DNA of 64,000 nucleotides from Roseiarcus sp963730555 (GCA_963730555.1 CAVSSS010000031.1:124001-188000), one strand, 5' to 3'; positions 10,977 through 19,562 are shown, counted from the stretch's first letter. Numbers and translations: made by a program. Notes: a model not told the origin generated them from the letters alone.

Positions 10977-12161
10977 TTGAATGACGGGAACCAGCCACCA
11001 GCCGGAATGCGGGCCAGACTGACGAAAATGCTGATGACAAGAAAGGCGGGTTCCGCGGATCATCGATCCATGGAGCTCAATTCAACCCTCGCCTGGCTGG
11101 TCGACTCGGCCGCCCAGACGCCGACCCCCGAGCTTTTCCTGGCGTCTCTAGGGAGCCGCCTGATCGAGGACGGGACGCCGCTCGCAGGCGGGGCGCTCGC
11201 GCTGGCGTCGCCCCACCCGCTGATCGCGCGGCGGACCTGGCTGTGGCGGGCCGAGAACAATGCGGTAATCGAGGCCTTAGGCTTCGCGGCGGGAGCGCAC
11301 TCCGGGATGGGAGCGGATGGCTCGGCCGGCGAGGCAGGAAGGCGTTGGCTTGCGGGGCTCGCGGCTGGCTCAGTGCATGAAGATGTTGTCGGGCTGAATC
11401 CGGACGGGCCGAGGCTCGGCTGGATGGGCCCGCATCCGTTCACGCCCGACGAGGCTGAGCGTCTCCGCGAGGCGGCGCGCTTCGCGGCGGCGCCGCTTGC
11501 CGTGCTGGCGTCGCGCGCCACGTTGGCTGCGGCGCTCGAGGCTTATCTCGGCCGGCGCAGCGCGGCTCGCGTCATGTCCGGTCCGCTGCGTCGCGGTATT
11601 GGCGAGACGATCGAGGCGGCGCTCTTGTTCGCCGACTTGCGCGGATTCACGGGCATGTCCGAAAGCGCTCCGCCGTCCGCGGTCATCTCCGCCCTCGACG
11701 CCTGGTTCGATCGGATCGCCGGCTCCGTGCACGCGTTCGGCGGCGAAGTGCTCAAATTCATCGGCGACGGGGTGCTGGCGATCTTTCCAGTCTCGGGCGC
11801 GTCGCCGGGCAACGCCTGCGACGCCGCGCTCAAGGCGGTGGCTGCCGCACGAGCCGGAATGGCGGCTCTGGACGAGGCCCGGGAGCGAGATGGCCTCGCC
11901 CCCCTGCCCTTCGGCGTGGCGCTGCATCTCGGCGCAATGCTGTGGGGGAACATCGGCGCCGCCGACCGGCTGGATTTCACGGCAATAGGCCCGGCGGTCA
12001 ATCTGGTCAGCCGGCTCGAGGGGCTATGCCGTCCGCTCGACCGCGCCGTCCTTATCTCCGGCGCGTTCGCAGCCGAGACGACGGCCCCATTGATCCCGCT
12101 CGGAACGCACGCGTTGCGCGGCATCGCCGCGCCCTGCGCGGTATTCACGCTGGCAGACTAG
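10977..12161 (+). CDS. Class III adenylate/guanylate cyclase with N-terminal regulatory region
   Basis: About 394 residues from a TTG start (10977); a Met 10 residues later (MRARLTKML) is another possible start. The C-terminal half is a class III cyclase domain: the first metal-site motif is LLFADLRGFTGMSE, the second is VLKFIGDGVLAIF, and the base- and ribose-contacting segment is LDFTAIGPAVNLVSRLE. Both catalytic Asp residues and the motif-2 Lys are present, so it should be active. The N-terminal ~190 residues have no recognised domain and may sense a signal. No TM segments are visible. Its product would be cAMP (or cGMP), relevant to the Crp-family genes at 57.7-59 kb, although linkage is only inferred. 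Confidence 0.85.
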   Translation: MNDGNQPPAGMRARLTKMLMTRKAGSADHRSMELNSTLAWLVDSAAQTPTPELFLASLGSRLIEDGTPLAGGALALASPHPLIARRTWLWRAENNAVIEALGFAAGAHSGMGADGSAGEAGRRWLAGLAAGSVHEDVVGLNPDGPRLGWMGPHPFTPDEAERLREAARFAAAPLAVLASRATLAAALEAYLGRRSAARVMSGPLRRGIGETIEAALLFADLRGFTGMSESAPPSAVISALDAWFDRIAGSVHAFGGEVLKFIGDGVLAIFPVSGASPGNACDAALKAVAAARAGMAALDEARERDGLAPLPFGVALHLGAMLWGNIGAADRLDFTAIGPAVNLVSRLEGLCRPLDRAVLISGAFAAETTAPLIPLGTHALRGIAAPCAVFTLAD

Positions 12162-12180
12162 CGCTCCCCTCTCCCGATAG

Positions 12181-12196
12181 CCCGTCGAGAGACGGG
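12181..12196. terminator. Hairpin between convergent cyclase and L,D-transpeptidase genes
   Basis: CCCGTC-GAGA-GACGGG is a perfect 6-bp stem with a GNRA-type tetraloop, 20 bp after the cyclase stop. It is followed by CGTTCTT on the + strand, not a full T run. It could end transcription from the cyclase side; termination strength is uncertain. Confidence 0.45.
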
Positions 12197-12248
12197 CGTT
12201 CTTCCGAGCGCCCTATGGAAAGAGGGGCTTGGGGGTGAGGGCCCATGC

Positions 12249-12902
12249 TCACAGCACGACGACCGGCGTCCCCCTCCCGACCCGGCCATAAAGATCGATC
12301 ACGTCGGAATCGAGCATCCGGATGCACCCCGATGACACGGCTTTGCCGATTGAACTCGGATCATTGGTCCCGTGGATGCGGAACAACGTATCCTTCTTGC
12401 CTTGAAACAGGTAGAGAGCGCGCGCGCCGAGCGGATTCTCCATGCCGCCGTCCATATGCACCGGCAGTTCCCGCTGCCGGGCCAACATCTCGGGCGGCGG
12501 CGTCCATCCGGGCCAGAACGCCTTTCGGCCAATCTCCGCCTCGCCCTTCCAGGCGAAGCCCTGTCGCCCGACGCCAATTCCGTATTGCAGCGCCCGGCCG
12601 CCGCCCTCAGAAAGATAGAGCTTGCGCTCGCGCGTGTTGATGGTGACCGTGCCTGCCGGTTCGCCCGTCGGGTCATTGACCTCCTTGCGGGTCGTGCGGC
12701 TCATGTCGACGTCTATGTCGAAGCCCCCCGGAGTCGAATAGTTCGGATCCGCGTCCGGCGGCAGAAACGTCTGCGGATTGGGCGGAGGCGGCGCGCCGGG
12801 CAAGCTTAACGGAAGATTGAAGAACGACTGGGCCGAAGCCTCGCTGGCCGCAACGCCCAAGCTTGCAACGCCGATCAAGATAAGGATACGCGTCCCACGC
12901 AT
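12249..12902 (-). CDS. L,D-transpeptidase (YkuD domain), secreted
   Basis: A 217-residue protein starting at ATG 12900-12902 (MRGTRILILIG), which gives a clean signal peptide ending near SEASAQS; ten residues of upstream frame are not needed. The YkuD domain covers roughly residues 75-217 and carries the catalytic signature HGTNDPSSIGKAVSSGCIRM, with the nucleophilic Cys in SSGC. The enzyme forms 3-3 crosslinks in peptidoglycan or attaches proteins to it, in the periplasm. Such enzymes are abundant in polar-growing Hyphomicrobiales, where 3-3 crosslinks are common. The Pro-rich linker after the signal peptide is typical. Confidence 0.92.
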   Translation of the reverse strand: MRGTRILILIGVASLGVAASEASAQSFFNLPLSLPGAPPPPNPQTFLPPDADPNYSTPGGFDIDVDMSRTTRKEVNDPTGEPAGTVTINTRERKLYLSEGGGRALQYGIGVGRQGFAWKGEAEIGRKAFWPGWTPPPEMLARQRELPVHMDGGMENPLGARALYLFQGKKDTLFRIHGTNDPSSIGKAVSSGCIRMLDSDVIDLYGRVGRGTPVVVL

Positions 12903-13055
12903 GTTGACTTGCTCCAACAGCCCGCATCGCACCGTTCAACAAAACTAAGTCGGATCGGCAGTTTCGTAAAGCATCGCCGTGACCGCAAAACGTCGTCCTT
13001 GCCGAGCGACGATAGGCGGCGCAAGATGCGCCAACGGCATTCGGGAGGAAGGGCC

Positions 13056-13574
13056 ATGGCGCTTCGGCTGCGTGCAGCGATTTTGTCTCTGTTTCTTGGA
13101 GTCTGCGGCACGGCCGCCGCACAGCAGAATCCTCTCGACGTCATTCCCGACAAGATGCCGAACGCCACTCCCTATGGCGCGCCGATCTCGCTCGCTCGCG
13201 CTCAAGCCGCGATCGCCGCGGCGACGGCTGAGGCGGAGAAGCGCGGCTGGGCGCTCGATGTCGCCGTCGTCAACTCCGGGGCCAATCTTGTCGCCTTCGC
13301 GCGCATGGACGGCGCCCAGCTAGGCTCGATCGCCATATCGGAGCACAAGGCGCGCGCGTCGGTCAAATTCCGCCGCCCGACCAAAGCGTTCGAAGAGGGA
13401 GTTCAGAAGAATGATTACAAATATCAGCTGACGCTCGACGACATCATCGCCTCGCGCGGCGGCATTCCTCTTATCGAGGACGGCAAGCTCATTGGTGCGA
13501 TCGGCTGTTCCGGCGCCGCAGGGTCGCAGGACGAGGCCGCATGCATGGTCGGCGCGGCGACGATCAACAAGTAG
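13056..13574 (+). CDS. Secreted GlcG/HbpS-family heme-binding-like protein
   Basis: A 172-residue protein from ATG 13056, preceded by a good RBS (GGAGGAAG). It has a signal peptide (LSLFLGVCGTAAAQQ) and then a single GlcG/HbpS domain: SLARAQAAIAAATAEAEKRGW, VVNSGANLVAFARMDGA, and IPLIEDGKLIGAIGCSGAAG. Family members bind heme or corrinoids, or are of unknown function (GlcG). A periplasmic location is inferred from the signal peptide. It starts 153 bp from the divergent L,D-transpeptidase gene. No heme-related gene is adjacent, so the ligand stays open. Confidence 0.85.
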   Translation: MALRLRAAILSLFLGVCGTAAAQQNPLDVIPDKMPNATPYGAPISLARAQAAIAAATAEAEKRGWALDVAVVNSGANLVAFARMDGAQLGSIAISEHKARASVKFRRPTKAFEEGVQKNDYKYQLTLDDIIASRGGIPLIEDGKLIGAIGCSGAAGSQDEAACMVGAATINK

Positions 13575-13594
13575 GGGCGGACAGGGCCGATCCC

Positions 13595-13672
13595 GTCATC
13601 GCGAGGAGCGTAGCGACGTGCCGATCCAGGGGCCGCAAAGCGCCCGGCGACTCCTGGATCGCCACGTCGGCC
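13595..13672. repeat. REP-like palindromic intergenic repeat, copy 1
   Basis: GTCATCGCGAGGAGCG at the left, and a CTCCTGGATCGCCACGTCGG arm at the right that partly repeats in inverted form the inner CGATCCAGG. A related element in similar style lies at 49718-49784. It resembles the short interspersed palindromes common between genes in this group of bacteria. Confidence 0.6.
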
Positions 13673-13778
13673 TCCGGCGCTGTTCGTGATAACTGCGGCG
13701 ATGCAACCCTTGGTTAGGTTTCGCGTGCGAACCTCGCCTGAGACGGACGTGTTGCTTCGGCTCAGAGGATTCGCAAGA

Positions 13779-14102
13779 ATGATCGTCGCCACCACCGAAA
13801 ATATCGCCGGCCATCGCACTGTCCGGACGCTTGGGCAATGCTTCGGCGTCGTCGTGCGCAGCCGCGGGCTTGGCGGCAACATCATGGCTGGGTTGCGCAC
13901 GATCGTCGGCGGGGAGATCCACGAATATACGCGCTTGCTCGAGGAGGCGCGCCGCCACGCCCTGGACCGGCTGGTTGAGAACGCGACCGCGATGGGCGCG
14001 AACGCCATCCTGATGATGCGCTACGACAGCGCCGAGATTGGCAACACGATGAGCGAGATTGTCGCTTACGGCACCGCCGCGGTGATCGAACCCGTTTCAT
14101 GA
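13779..14102 (+). CDS. YbjQ-family protein (DUF74)
   Basis: A 107-residue protein when started at ATG 13779 (MIVATTENIAGHRTV), the usual family start; the open frame extends further upstream without family features. It has the YbjQ signature: VATTENI, GHRTVRTLG, IMAGLRTIVGGEIHEYTRLLEEAR, and A-x-GANAILMMRYDS. YbjQ proteins are small pentameric cytoplasmic proteins of unknown role, sometimes labelled heavy-metal binding on structural grounds. Its stop overlaps the ATG of the next gene, so the two are translationally coupled. Confidence 0.88.
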   Translation: MIVATTENIAGHRTVRTLGQCFGVVVRSRGLGGNIMAGLRTIVGGEIHEYTRLLEEARRHALDRLVENATAMGANAILMMRYDSAEIGNTMSEIVAYGTAAVIEPVS

Positions 14103-14323
14103 TCGCGCTTTGCTTGCCCTTCGGGTTCGGTCTCGCGCTCCTTCTGATCTGGTTCTTCTTCCGCAAGGGCGGCTACAAGCGGCGTCCGCTCGACGCTCCG
14201 CCCGGACCGGACTGGCGCTTCACCGGCGAGCGCTTCCTCGATCCGCCGTCCGGCGAGATGCTCGAGGTCTGGTATTCTCCGAAGACCGGCGAACGCGCCT
14301 ATGTGCGGGCGCGGGCGAGCTAG
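14099..14323 (+). CDS. Small single-TM hypothetical protein coupled to ybjQ
   Basis: A 74-residue protein whose ATG overlaps the ybjQ stop (ATGA at 14099-14102). An N-terminal membrane helix (about residues 2-20, LPFGFGLALLLIWFFF) is followed by a basic stretch (RKGGYKRR) and a C-terminal region with PDWRFTGERFLDPPSG and EVWYSPKTGERAYVRA, which looks like a small folded cytoplasmic domain. The overlap makes it a real gene. The function is unknown; it may anchor or accompany the YbjQ protein at the membrane. Confidence 0.7.
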   Translation: MIALCLPFGFGLALLLIWFFFRKGGYKRRPLDAPPGPDWRFTGERFLDPPSGEMLEVWYSPKTGERAYVRARAS

Positions 14324-14734
14324 GGCGGTTGCTTCCCCTTCTCAGCGGCGGCCCGCGGCGTTGTTCGGACCGATCCGTTTGGATTTTCCTGACCTCTCGC
14401 CGATTTCGCTGCGAAGACCCCCGGCTGATGAGTGTTGGATTTTCTTGGATTTCCTTCGATTCTCTCGTCCGAATCTAGACTTTCCAATGGGTTACGCGGA
14501 TTTTCAGGGGAAGAATTTTTCGCGCGCCTTTTCCCTGGCGTTAGGAGGTGCCGTCACGGGGCTCTGCAGGCGTGGCATGCGGAACGCAGGATTGTTCATG
14601 GGGCAAGCTTAACTTAGTTTCGGATTTTCTGCAATCGCTTGTTGTCCGCGCCGTTCCGGGCGGCGCTGGCGCCCTATTCCCAGGCGGTCGGGGTCCTGGC
14701 GTCTAAACCGACTCGCTGGAGGCGGGGCTCGCAC
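14324..14734. other. Gene-free stretch holding copy 1 of a dispersed motif
   Basis: No convincing gene. TTGGATTT-type words are followed at 14468-14495 by a ~28-bp motif (TCCGAATCTAGACTTT then CCAATGGGTTAC) that recurs at 24369-24395 (inverted) and at 59126-59153. Confidence 0.5.
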
Positions 14735-14835
14735 CTTGCTCCATCTCTATGAGCCGCGCCGGGTAGAGAGCGGACCATCTGATCGACTTCGACGTTGACC
14801 TTTTCGCTGGCCTTCCGATCATCCCACGCTGTGGT
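14735..14835 (-). pseudogene. Decayed 3' fragment of a ribE (riboflavin synthase) copy
   Basis: Read on the minus strand, this ~100-bp stretch encodes EKVNVEVDQMVRS, matching DKVNIEVDQMARY near the end of the intact ribE at 16.1-16.7 kb. The DNA also aligns well around CTATGAGCCGCGCC and GACCATCTGATCGACTTCGA. The frame around it is broken and the rest of ribE is absent, so it is a remnant. It lies on the other side of an A+T-richer islet from the intact gene and in the same orientation. Confidence 0.7.
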
Positions 14836-14897
14836 GCTTGCTTTTTGATTACGCCACGCCCAAACATCGGAGGGGATCTGAAGTTTGCAGGGCCAGA

Positions 14898-15587
14898 ATG
14901 TCACCGAGGCGACGGGCGCAGATTTTTTTCCTGTCAATTGGCACGGCAGTAGGCCTTTGCAGCGTCTCCCATGCGGAGACACCTATTGCAACTCATTTCA
15001 AATACGTCGCAGACGCAGTAAATGAGATAAATTTTCTCTGGGCTAAATCCGTAGATCCTCAAGATAACGCAAAGGAAATTGCTGAACAGGCCTGCAAGAT
15101 GCTAACTCAGCTCGATGCTGATCCACAATTTAAAGAAGTAATCACGAAGGCCTTCCATCCAATTACGAACGCCGATCTAAAGGTGACATTATTGGACTTA
15201 GCAAAGGTCAATGATCTAATCGATAAAGAGGAGCAAGTACTCCAAGCGGCCGGCGTAAACCATCTGACGAGTATACAGGCGTTGGCAGCTGCGATACCAT
15301 TCGCTAAGACAATTGACATGGAAAAAGTAAATCCAGAAATGATATTAAGGGATGTTTCTGAGCTCAAGGAGAGGTCCTGCTCTGTCTTGGGGCAAATTGA
15401 GAAAGGCGAACATGCGTCAACAATAAAGCGGACGATCGCATTCGGTGCGAGCGGTGTGGCTATTGTCGTCGCGGACGGTATAGCAGAATATATCTCGGCA
15501 GGATCCGCGACGCTTTTAGTGGGATTTTCTCTTGCTACTGGTGCGCAAATGGCGGCCGAGGCGGCCCATGACCTAATTAAGCCCTAA
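14898..15587 (+). CDS. Secreted hypothetical protein in A+T-richer islet
   Basis: A 229-residue protein from ATG 14898, where a basic start and signal peptide begin (MSPRRRAQIFFLSIGTAVGL, cleavage near SHAET). The mature part is mostly helical and acidic (AVNEINFLWAKSVDPQDN, LLDLAKVNDLIDKEEQVLQA), and a Gly/Ala-rich hydrophobic stretch near the C-terminus (FGASGVAIVVADGIAEYISAGSATLLVGF) could insert in a membrane. No family is recognised. Codon use is visibly more A/T-ending than in neighbours (for example runs of AAA, GAT, ATA), which points to recent acquisition. It is followed by a small convergent gene. A membrane-active or toxin-like role is possible but unproven. Confidence 0.6.
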   Translation: MSPRRRAQIFFLSIGTAVGLCSVSHAETPIATHFKYVADAVNEINFLWAKSVDPQDNAKEIAEQACKMLTQLDADPQFKEVITKAFHPITNADLKVTLLDLAKVNDLIDKEEQVLQAAGVNHLTSIQALAAAIPFAKTIDMEKVNPEMILRDVSELKERSCSVLGQIEKGEHASTIKRTIAFGASGVAIVVADGIAEYISAGSATLLVGFSLATGAQMAAEAAHDLIKP

Positions 15588-15770
15588 GCGATTTAATCTT
15601 CGATCATAGTACCCGGATATACCCATCGCTGTACCGAACGAAAAGACTACTGCCGGGATCACTTGCGTATAGTCTTTTGTGATCAATCCGTATAACATCG
15701 TTACGATCCCCGCTATCAGTCCAGACTTCGCGGATATACTGAAAGCGCCTATCAGTTGCTTGGTGTTCAT
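15573..15770 (-). CDS. Small two-TM hypothetical protein in A+T-richer islet
   Basis: A 65-residue protein from ATG 15768-15770, preceded by a strong RBS (GGAGGC, 3 nt before ATG), which decides the start over the longer frame. Two hydrophobic segments (GLIAGIVTMLYGLI and VIPAVVFSFGTAMGISGYY) flank a short KDYTQ loop, and the C-terminus is basic (DRRLNRLG). It overlaps the 3' end of the convergent secreted-protein gene by 15 bp. Small two-helix membrane proteins beside a secreted protein can be immunity proteins or holin-like; here that is only a guess. Confidence 0.5.
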   Translation of the reverse strand: MNTKQLIGAFSISAKSGLIAGIVTMLYGLITKDYTQVIPAVVFSFGTAMGISGYYDRRLNRLGLN

Positions 15771-16102
15771 TGAGCCTCCGAAGATATTCCAGCGCCTCGG
15801 GAAAAAGGCCGGTCCCGTCATAAGAATCGGCAATTGTGCAAGCATATCTGAAAAACAGAAAACACGCAAGCGTTTATTCGAATTCCGCCTTCCGAGTGGC
15901 TGTGCGCCTCCGAATCTGATCAACCGCCGGAGCTTTAATGCACTGCACAATCAAGTTCGTACCTCATGCTTAAACAGTCAAGTGCCAGAACCCGCCGCCG
16001 CTCAGGAACCCCGGAGCAAACTTTGTTGCGATGTCAAAGCGCTTGGCCACCCTCACATAGGCGACAACCATTTGCGCAAGCGAATAACTATCCGCACAGT
16101 CG
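15771..16102. other. Intergenic stretch without a recognisable gene
   Basis: Between the small two-TM gene and the ribE stop. Scattered short frames are present in several frames but none has family features or a good RBS. Base composition is intermediate between the islet and the host. Confidence 0.4.
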
Positions 16103-16730
16103 TCACTTCGCGGGCTTTATCACGACCCTTCGCCCCGCCTCCATGAGCCGCGCGGCGTAGCGGGCCATCTGGTCGACCTCGATATTGACCTTGTCGCCTG
16201 CCTGCCGTTCGCCCCAGGTGGTCACTTTCAGCGTGTGCGGGATCAGGAGAACCTCGAACGTATCGCCGTCGACCGCGTTCACCGTGAGCGACGTCCCGTC
16301 GAGGGCGACCGAGCCCTTGACGGCGATGAATTTCGCCAGATCCTTCGGCGCGCGGAAACGGAAATGCGCCATGCCGTCGAAATCGCGCCGCGTGAGGATC
16401 TCGGCGATCCCGTCGACATGGCCGCTCACCATGTGGCCGCCGAGCTCGTCGCCCACTCGAAGCGAGCGCTCGAGGTTGATTCGCCCCCCGCCCGCCATGC
16501 CCAAGCGTCGTCACCGCCAGCGTCTCCGCGCCCACATCGAAGGCGATCGCGGAACCGCCTTCGCGCGGCTCGACGCCAACCACGGTGAGGCATGGGCCGG
16601 AATTGGCGATCGATGCGCCGAGCGGAATCGTCCCCGCATCGTAGCCGCTCGCGATCCTGAGCCGCCTCAGGTCGCCAGATGGCGTAATATCAATGATTTG
16701 ACCAACGTCGCTGATAATCCCAGTGAACAT
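16103..16730 (-). CDS. ribE: Riboflavin synthase alpha subunit (one frameshift)
   Basis: The N-terminal part reads MFTGIISDVGQI, with GASIANSGPCLTVVGVE. The frame then breaks near 16498-16508 within a G-rich run and continues as GRINLERSLRVGDELGGHMVSGHVDG, then KGSVALDGTSLTVNAV and KVNIEVDQMARYAARLM. Total length is one base over a multiple of three, so a single extra base explains it; the repaired protein is ~208 residues, normal for the family. The enzyme dismutates two 6,7-dimethyl-8-ribityllumazines to riboflavin, using two lumazine-synthase-like barrels, each with an SGH/DG-x-SLTV motif. It is separated from ribD (34.9 kb). No FMN riboswitch was recognised upstream. Confidence 0.9.
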
Positions 16731-16883
16731 TCAACCTCTCAACCGCGCTTCGCAGCGACGAGGGTATCGCTCACGGCCGGCGCGCCATTTCCAACAAATC
16801 GATCCTGGGATGCGTCGAAATGGAATGTTTTTACGGAAAAGCCCCACAAATTAGTAGGGAACTCGTCCGTCAGATATTATGTT

Positions 16884-17522
16884 ATGCATATCGTCTCTCT
16901 TGGCCAGCACAACAGCTACATTCGAACCATGACAGCCGGCACAGTCCGCACTTCGTCTCGCGAACGCCCAGATTCGCGTTTGAGACTGTATTGGCTCGAT
17001 ATCGACGTCATTTTCAACGATATGATGCGCCAGGAGCGCATGATCCCTCGCGATCAAATTGCGCGCCTCCCACTCTCATCGCCGCACTATTCGATTTTGA
17101 ATGGCGTCGGAACGGTCGAGAACGCACTCTCCGTTGGCAATAGTGACACGACGTTCAATCGTTTCGAGGTCGACGTCGCAGCGTTCCTTCAAACTGACGA
17201 ATATTTCGAGCCCGCCGAGCTTAACCGCTCGGCAAAGATGATCTGGAACGACGTGGATATTGAGGCGCCGCGGCTGGAGATCTATGTCCAACCCAAAATG
17301 TTGCGGCATCTCGTCGAGCTCTATGTTTCGAAGAGAATTGACAAGGTGATTATGTCGATGAAGATCGCAATCACGCGACAGCCAGTTGGCGGCGCCGGTT
17401 CCGGTTCGGACCTGTTGCCCCTGCTGGACAGGGATGGACGTCTTTATTTCCGCCGGACCCAATGCGAGCTCTTGTCCGTGCGCGCTTCGCTAAGCCATGA
17501 GCACGGCGCCGACCAGTCCTAG
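16884..17522 (+). CDS. Hypothetical protein
   Basis: A 212-residue frame from ATG 16884; ATG 16929 (MTAGTVRTS) is an equally possible start, and neither has a strong RBS. The much longer open frame upstream runs antisense through ribE and is not believed. The protein is soluble-looking with no TM segments, for example RLYWLDIDVIFNDMMRQERM and EIYVQPKMLRHLVELYVSKR. It has an intermediate base composition. No family is recognised. It ends 28 bp before exonuclease III on the same strand, so co-transcription is possible. Confidence 0.55.
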   Translation: MHIVSLGQHNSYIRTMTAGTVRTSSRERPDSRLRLYWLDIDVIFNDMMRQERMIPRDQIARLPLSSPHYSILNGVGTVENALSVGNSDTTFNRFEVDVAAFLQTDEYFEPAELNRSAKMIWNDVDIEAPRLEIYVQPKMLRHLVELYVSKRIDKVIMSMKIAITRQPVGGAGSGSDLLPLLDRDGRLYFRRTQCELLSVRASLSHEHGADQS

Positions 17523-17550
17523 CCTCGTCAAGGTCCGGCGCAATGAGGCC

Positions 17551-18360
17551 ATGCGGATCGCGACCTTCAACGTCAATGGCGTCAATGGCCGACTGCCCGT
17601 TCTTCTCCGCTGGCTTGAAGAAACGTCGCCCAACATCGTCTGCCTGCAGGAACTCAAATCGGAGACCTTTCCCCTCAGCGCCGTCCGTGCGGCGGGTTAC
17701 GAGGCGATCTGGCATGGGCAGAAAAGCTGGAACGGGGTCGCCATTCTCACGCGCGGCAAGGCGCTGATCGAAACGCGCCGCGCTCTCCCCGGCGACGATG
17801 ACGACCTGCACAGCCGCTACATCGAGGCTGCGGTCGACGGCCTCCTGATCGGCTGCCTCTATGTGCCGAACGGCAATCCGGTGAAAAGCGAGAAATTCGG
17901 CTTCAAGCTGCGTTGGTTCGAGCGGCTGATCGCGCATGCCGCCGAGTTGCTCGCGACCGGCGCGCCGATCCTGCTCGCCGGCGACTATAACGTGATGCCG
18001 ACCGAGCTCGATGTCTACAAGCCCGAGCGATGGGTCAATGACGCGCTCTTCCGTGTCGAGGTGCGCGACGCTTTTCGCCGCCTCGCCGCACAGGGTTGGA
18101 CCGACACGCTGCGCACGCTTCATCCAGGCCAGCGCATCTACACCTTCTGGGACTATTTCCGGAAGGCCTACGCGCGCGACGCCGGATTGCGCATCGACCA
18201 TCTGCTGCTCAGCCCGGCTGTCGCCACGCGCCTCGAGGCGGCCGGCGTCGACCGCGACGTGCGAGGCTGGGAGAAGGCGAGCGACCACGCCCCGGTCTGG
18301 ATCGACCTTGCAATGGCGGCGGAGCGGCCGAAGCGTACCGGGCGGCGATCTTCCGGGTGA
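17551..18360 (+). CDS. xth: Exodeoxyribonuclease III family DNA repair nuclease
   Basis: A 269-residue protein from ATG 17551 (MRIATFNVNG), the standard family start; 18 residues of upstream frame are discarded. Endonuclease/exonuclease/phosphatase fold motifs are complete: TFNVNGVNGRLP, the metal-binding Glu in CLQELKSE (E34), LLAGDYNVMP, RIDHLLLS, and the catalytic His in SDHAPVW. The enzyme cleaves at abasic sites and removes 3' blocking groups in base-excision repair. Length and motif order match the xthA group. The gene is followed convergently by the NHL propeller gene. Confidence 0.92.
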   Translation: MRIATFNVNGVNGRLPVLLRWLEETSPNIVCLQELKSETFPLSAVRAAGYEAIWHGQKSWNGVAILTRGKALIETRRALPGDDDDLHSRYIEAAVDGLLIGCLYVPNGNPVKSEKFGFKLRWFERLIAHAAELLATGAPILLAGDYNVMPTELDVYKPERWVNDALFRVEVRDAFRRLAAQGWTDTLRTLHPGQRIYTFWDYFRKAYARDAGLRIDHLLLSPAVATRLEAAGVDRDVRGWEKASDHAPVWIDLAMAAERPKRTGRRSSG

Positions 18361-18419
18361 ACCTTTTGCCAAAAAGTGGCGGCGACGTGAATTATCGACC
18401 GCTTTTGCAAACCCAACCG

Positions 18420-19562
18420 TCAGCCGAGCAGAAGCTTCTGGACTCGCCAGTTGAGAAGCTCTGCTACGTAGAGCACGTTCGGCTTCGGGCAGGCCATCTC
18501 GTGAATCCAGCCGAATTGTTTGAGCTTCTTGCCGGAGCGGCCGAGCATCCCAAGCAATTTGCCGTCAGGCGTGAGCTTATATATGCGGCCGGGGAAGGCG
18601 TCGGAGACGTAGAGGACCTGATCGGGCGGCGGCGAGAAGCAGATTGCCCAAGGGGAGCCGGGCGCGAAAGTGCCGGCTGCGATTTCCGCTTCGCCAGGCA
18701 TGTCGCCGATCGCGGGCCTAGCGTCGGGCGGCACGGGCGCGTCGATCGTGAACTGCTTCACGAAGGCGCCGTTCCCGTCGAAGACCTGGATGCGCCGGTT
18801 GCTGCGGTCGGCGACATAGACGAGCCCGCGCGCGTCGACCGCGATCGAGTGCGGCGTGTGGAACTGTCCGGGTCCCGTTCCCCGCTCGCCCCATGATTTG
18901 AGCCATTCGCCGTCCTTATCGACCTTGGCGACGCGCGAATTGATGTAGCCATCGCTGATGAAAGTGTTGCCGGCCGCGTCCCAGGCGACGTCGGTCACCT
19001 GTCGGAAATAGCCGTCGCGGGCGGGAAGCGGCGGATTGGGATGTTTGAGGGGCGCAGTGCCTTCGTCCGAAGCTTCCTGTTTGCGCCCGAACACCATGTC
19101 GACCCGGCCTTCGGGGGTGAACTTGATCACCATGTCCGAGCCCTTGTCGGTGACCCAGACGTTGTCCTCGGCGTCGACCTTCACGGTATGCGCGAACGAC
19201 CAGGCGTAGAGGTGATGGCCGATCTCGCGCAGATAATCGCCGTTGGCGTCGAACTCGAGCAGCTGCGCCGCCGCTGCGCCATAGGCTGGGCCGGTCGAAT
19301 CGCCTCGATGCAGGACGAAGATGTGGCCCTTCGAATTGAGCGCGACGCCGGAAACTTCGCCCAGGTAGAGATCGGGCGGCAGGTGCAGAAGGTCCGGGGT
19401 GAACTCGTAAGGGATGGCCGGGATTTCCTCAGCGGCGGCGAAACGGCCGGTCGAGAGACCGAAAGCGGCGGCGCCGGTCACGGAAAGAAACCTTCGGCGA
19501 GTCCAAGACGCGAGCGGGCCTTGGTCGCAGCAGGGGCAGGTCTCCCAGTGTCGGTAGCGCAT
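18420..19562 (-). CDS. Tat-exported NHL-repeat beta-propeller protein
   Basis: A 380-residue protein. A twin-arginine signal is seen at TRRRFLSVTGAAAFG (about residues 21-35), preceded by a CPCC motif. The mature region has NHL/six-bladed propeller repeats: GEVSGVALNSKGHIFVLHRG, AEDNVWVTDKGSDMVIKFTPEG, GQFHTPHSIAVDARGLVYVADRSNRRIQVFD and PNVLYVAELLNWRVQKLLL. It resembles the peptidyl-alpha-hydroxyglycine lyase-like/6-bladed propeller family, which act as periplasmic lyases or ligand binders. Activity cannot be assigned. Folding before export (Tat) is inferred from the signal. Confidence 0.82.
   Translation of the reverse strand: MRYRHWETCPCCDQGPLASWTRRRFLSVTGAAAFGLSTGRFAAAEEIPAIPYEFTPDLLHLPPDLYLGEVSGVALNSKGHIFVLHRGDSTGPAYGAAAAQLLEFDANGDYLREIGHHLYAWSFAHTVKVDAEDNVWVTDKGSDMVIKFTPEGRVDMVFGRKQEASDEGTAPLKHPNPPLPARDGYFRQVTDVAWDAAGNTFISDGYINSRVAKVDKDGEWLKSWGERGTGPGQFHTPHSIAVDARGLVYVADRSNRRIQVFDGNGAFVKQFTIDAPVPPDARPAIGDMPGEAEIAAGTFAPGSPWAICFSPPPDQVLYVSDAFPGRIYKLTPDGKLLGMLGRSGKKLKQFGWIHEMACPKPNVLYVAELLNWRVQKLLLG

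Noticed and set aside
16185..16880. Long open frame continuing antisense through ribE into the 16.9-kb hypothetical gene
   Set aside because: It is complementary to ribE, a high-GC open-frame artefact; only the part after ribE has non-ribE coding character.
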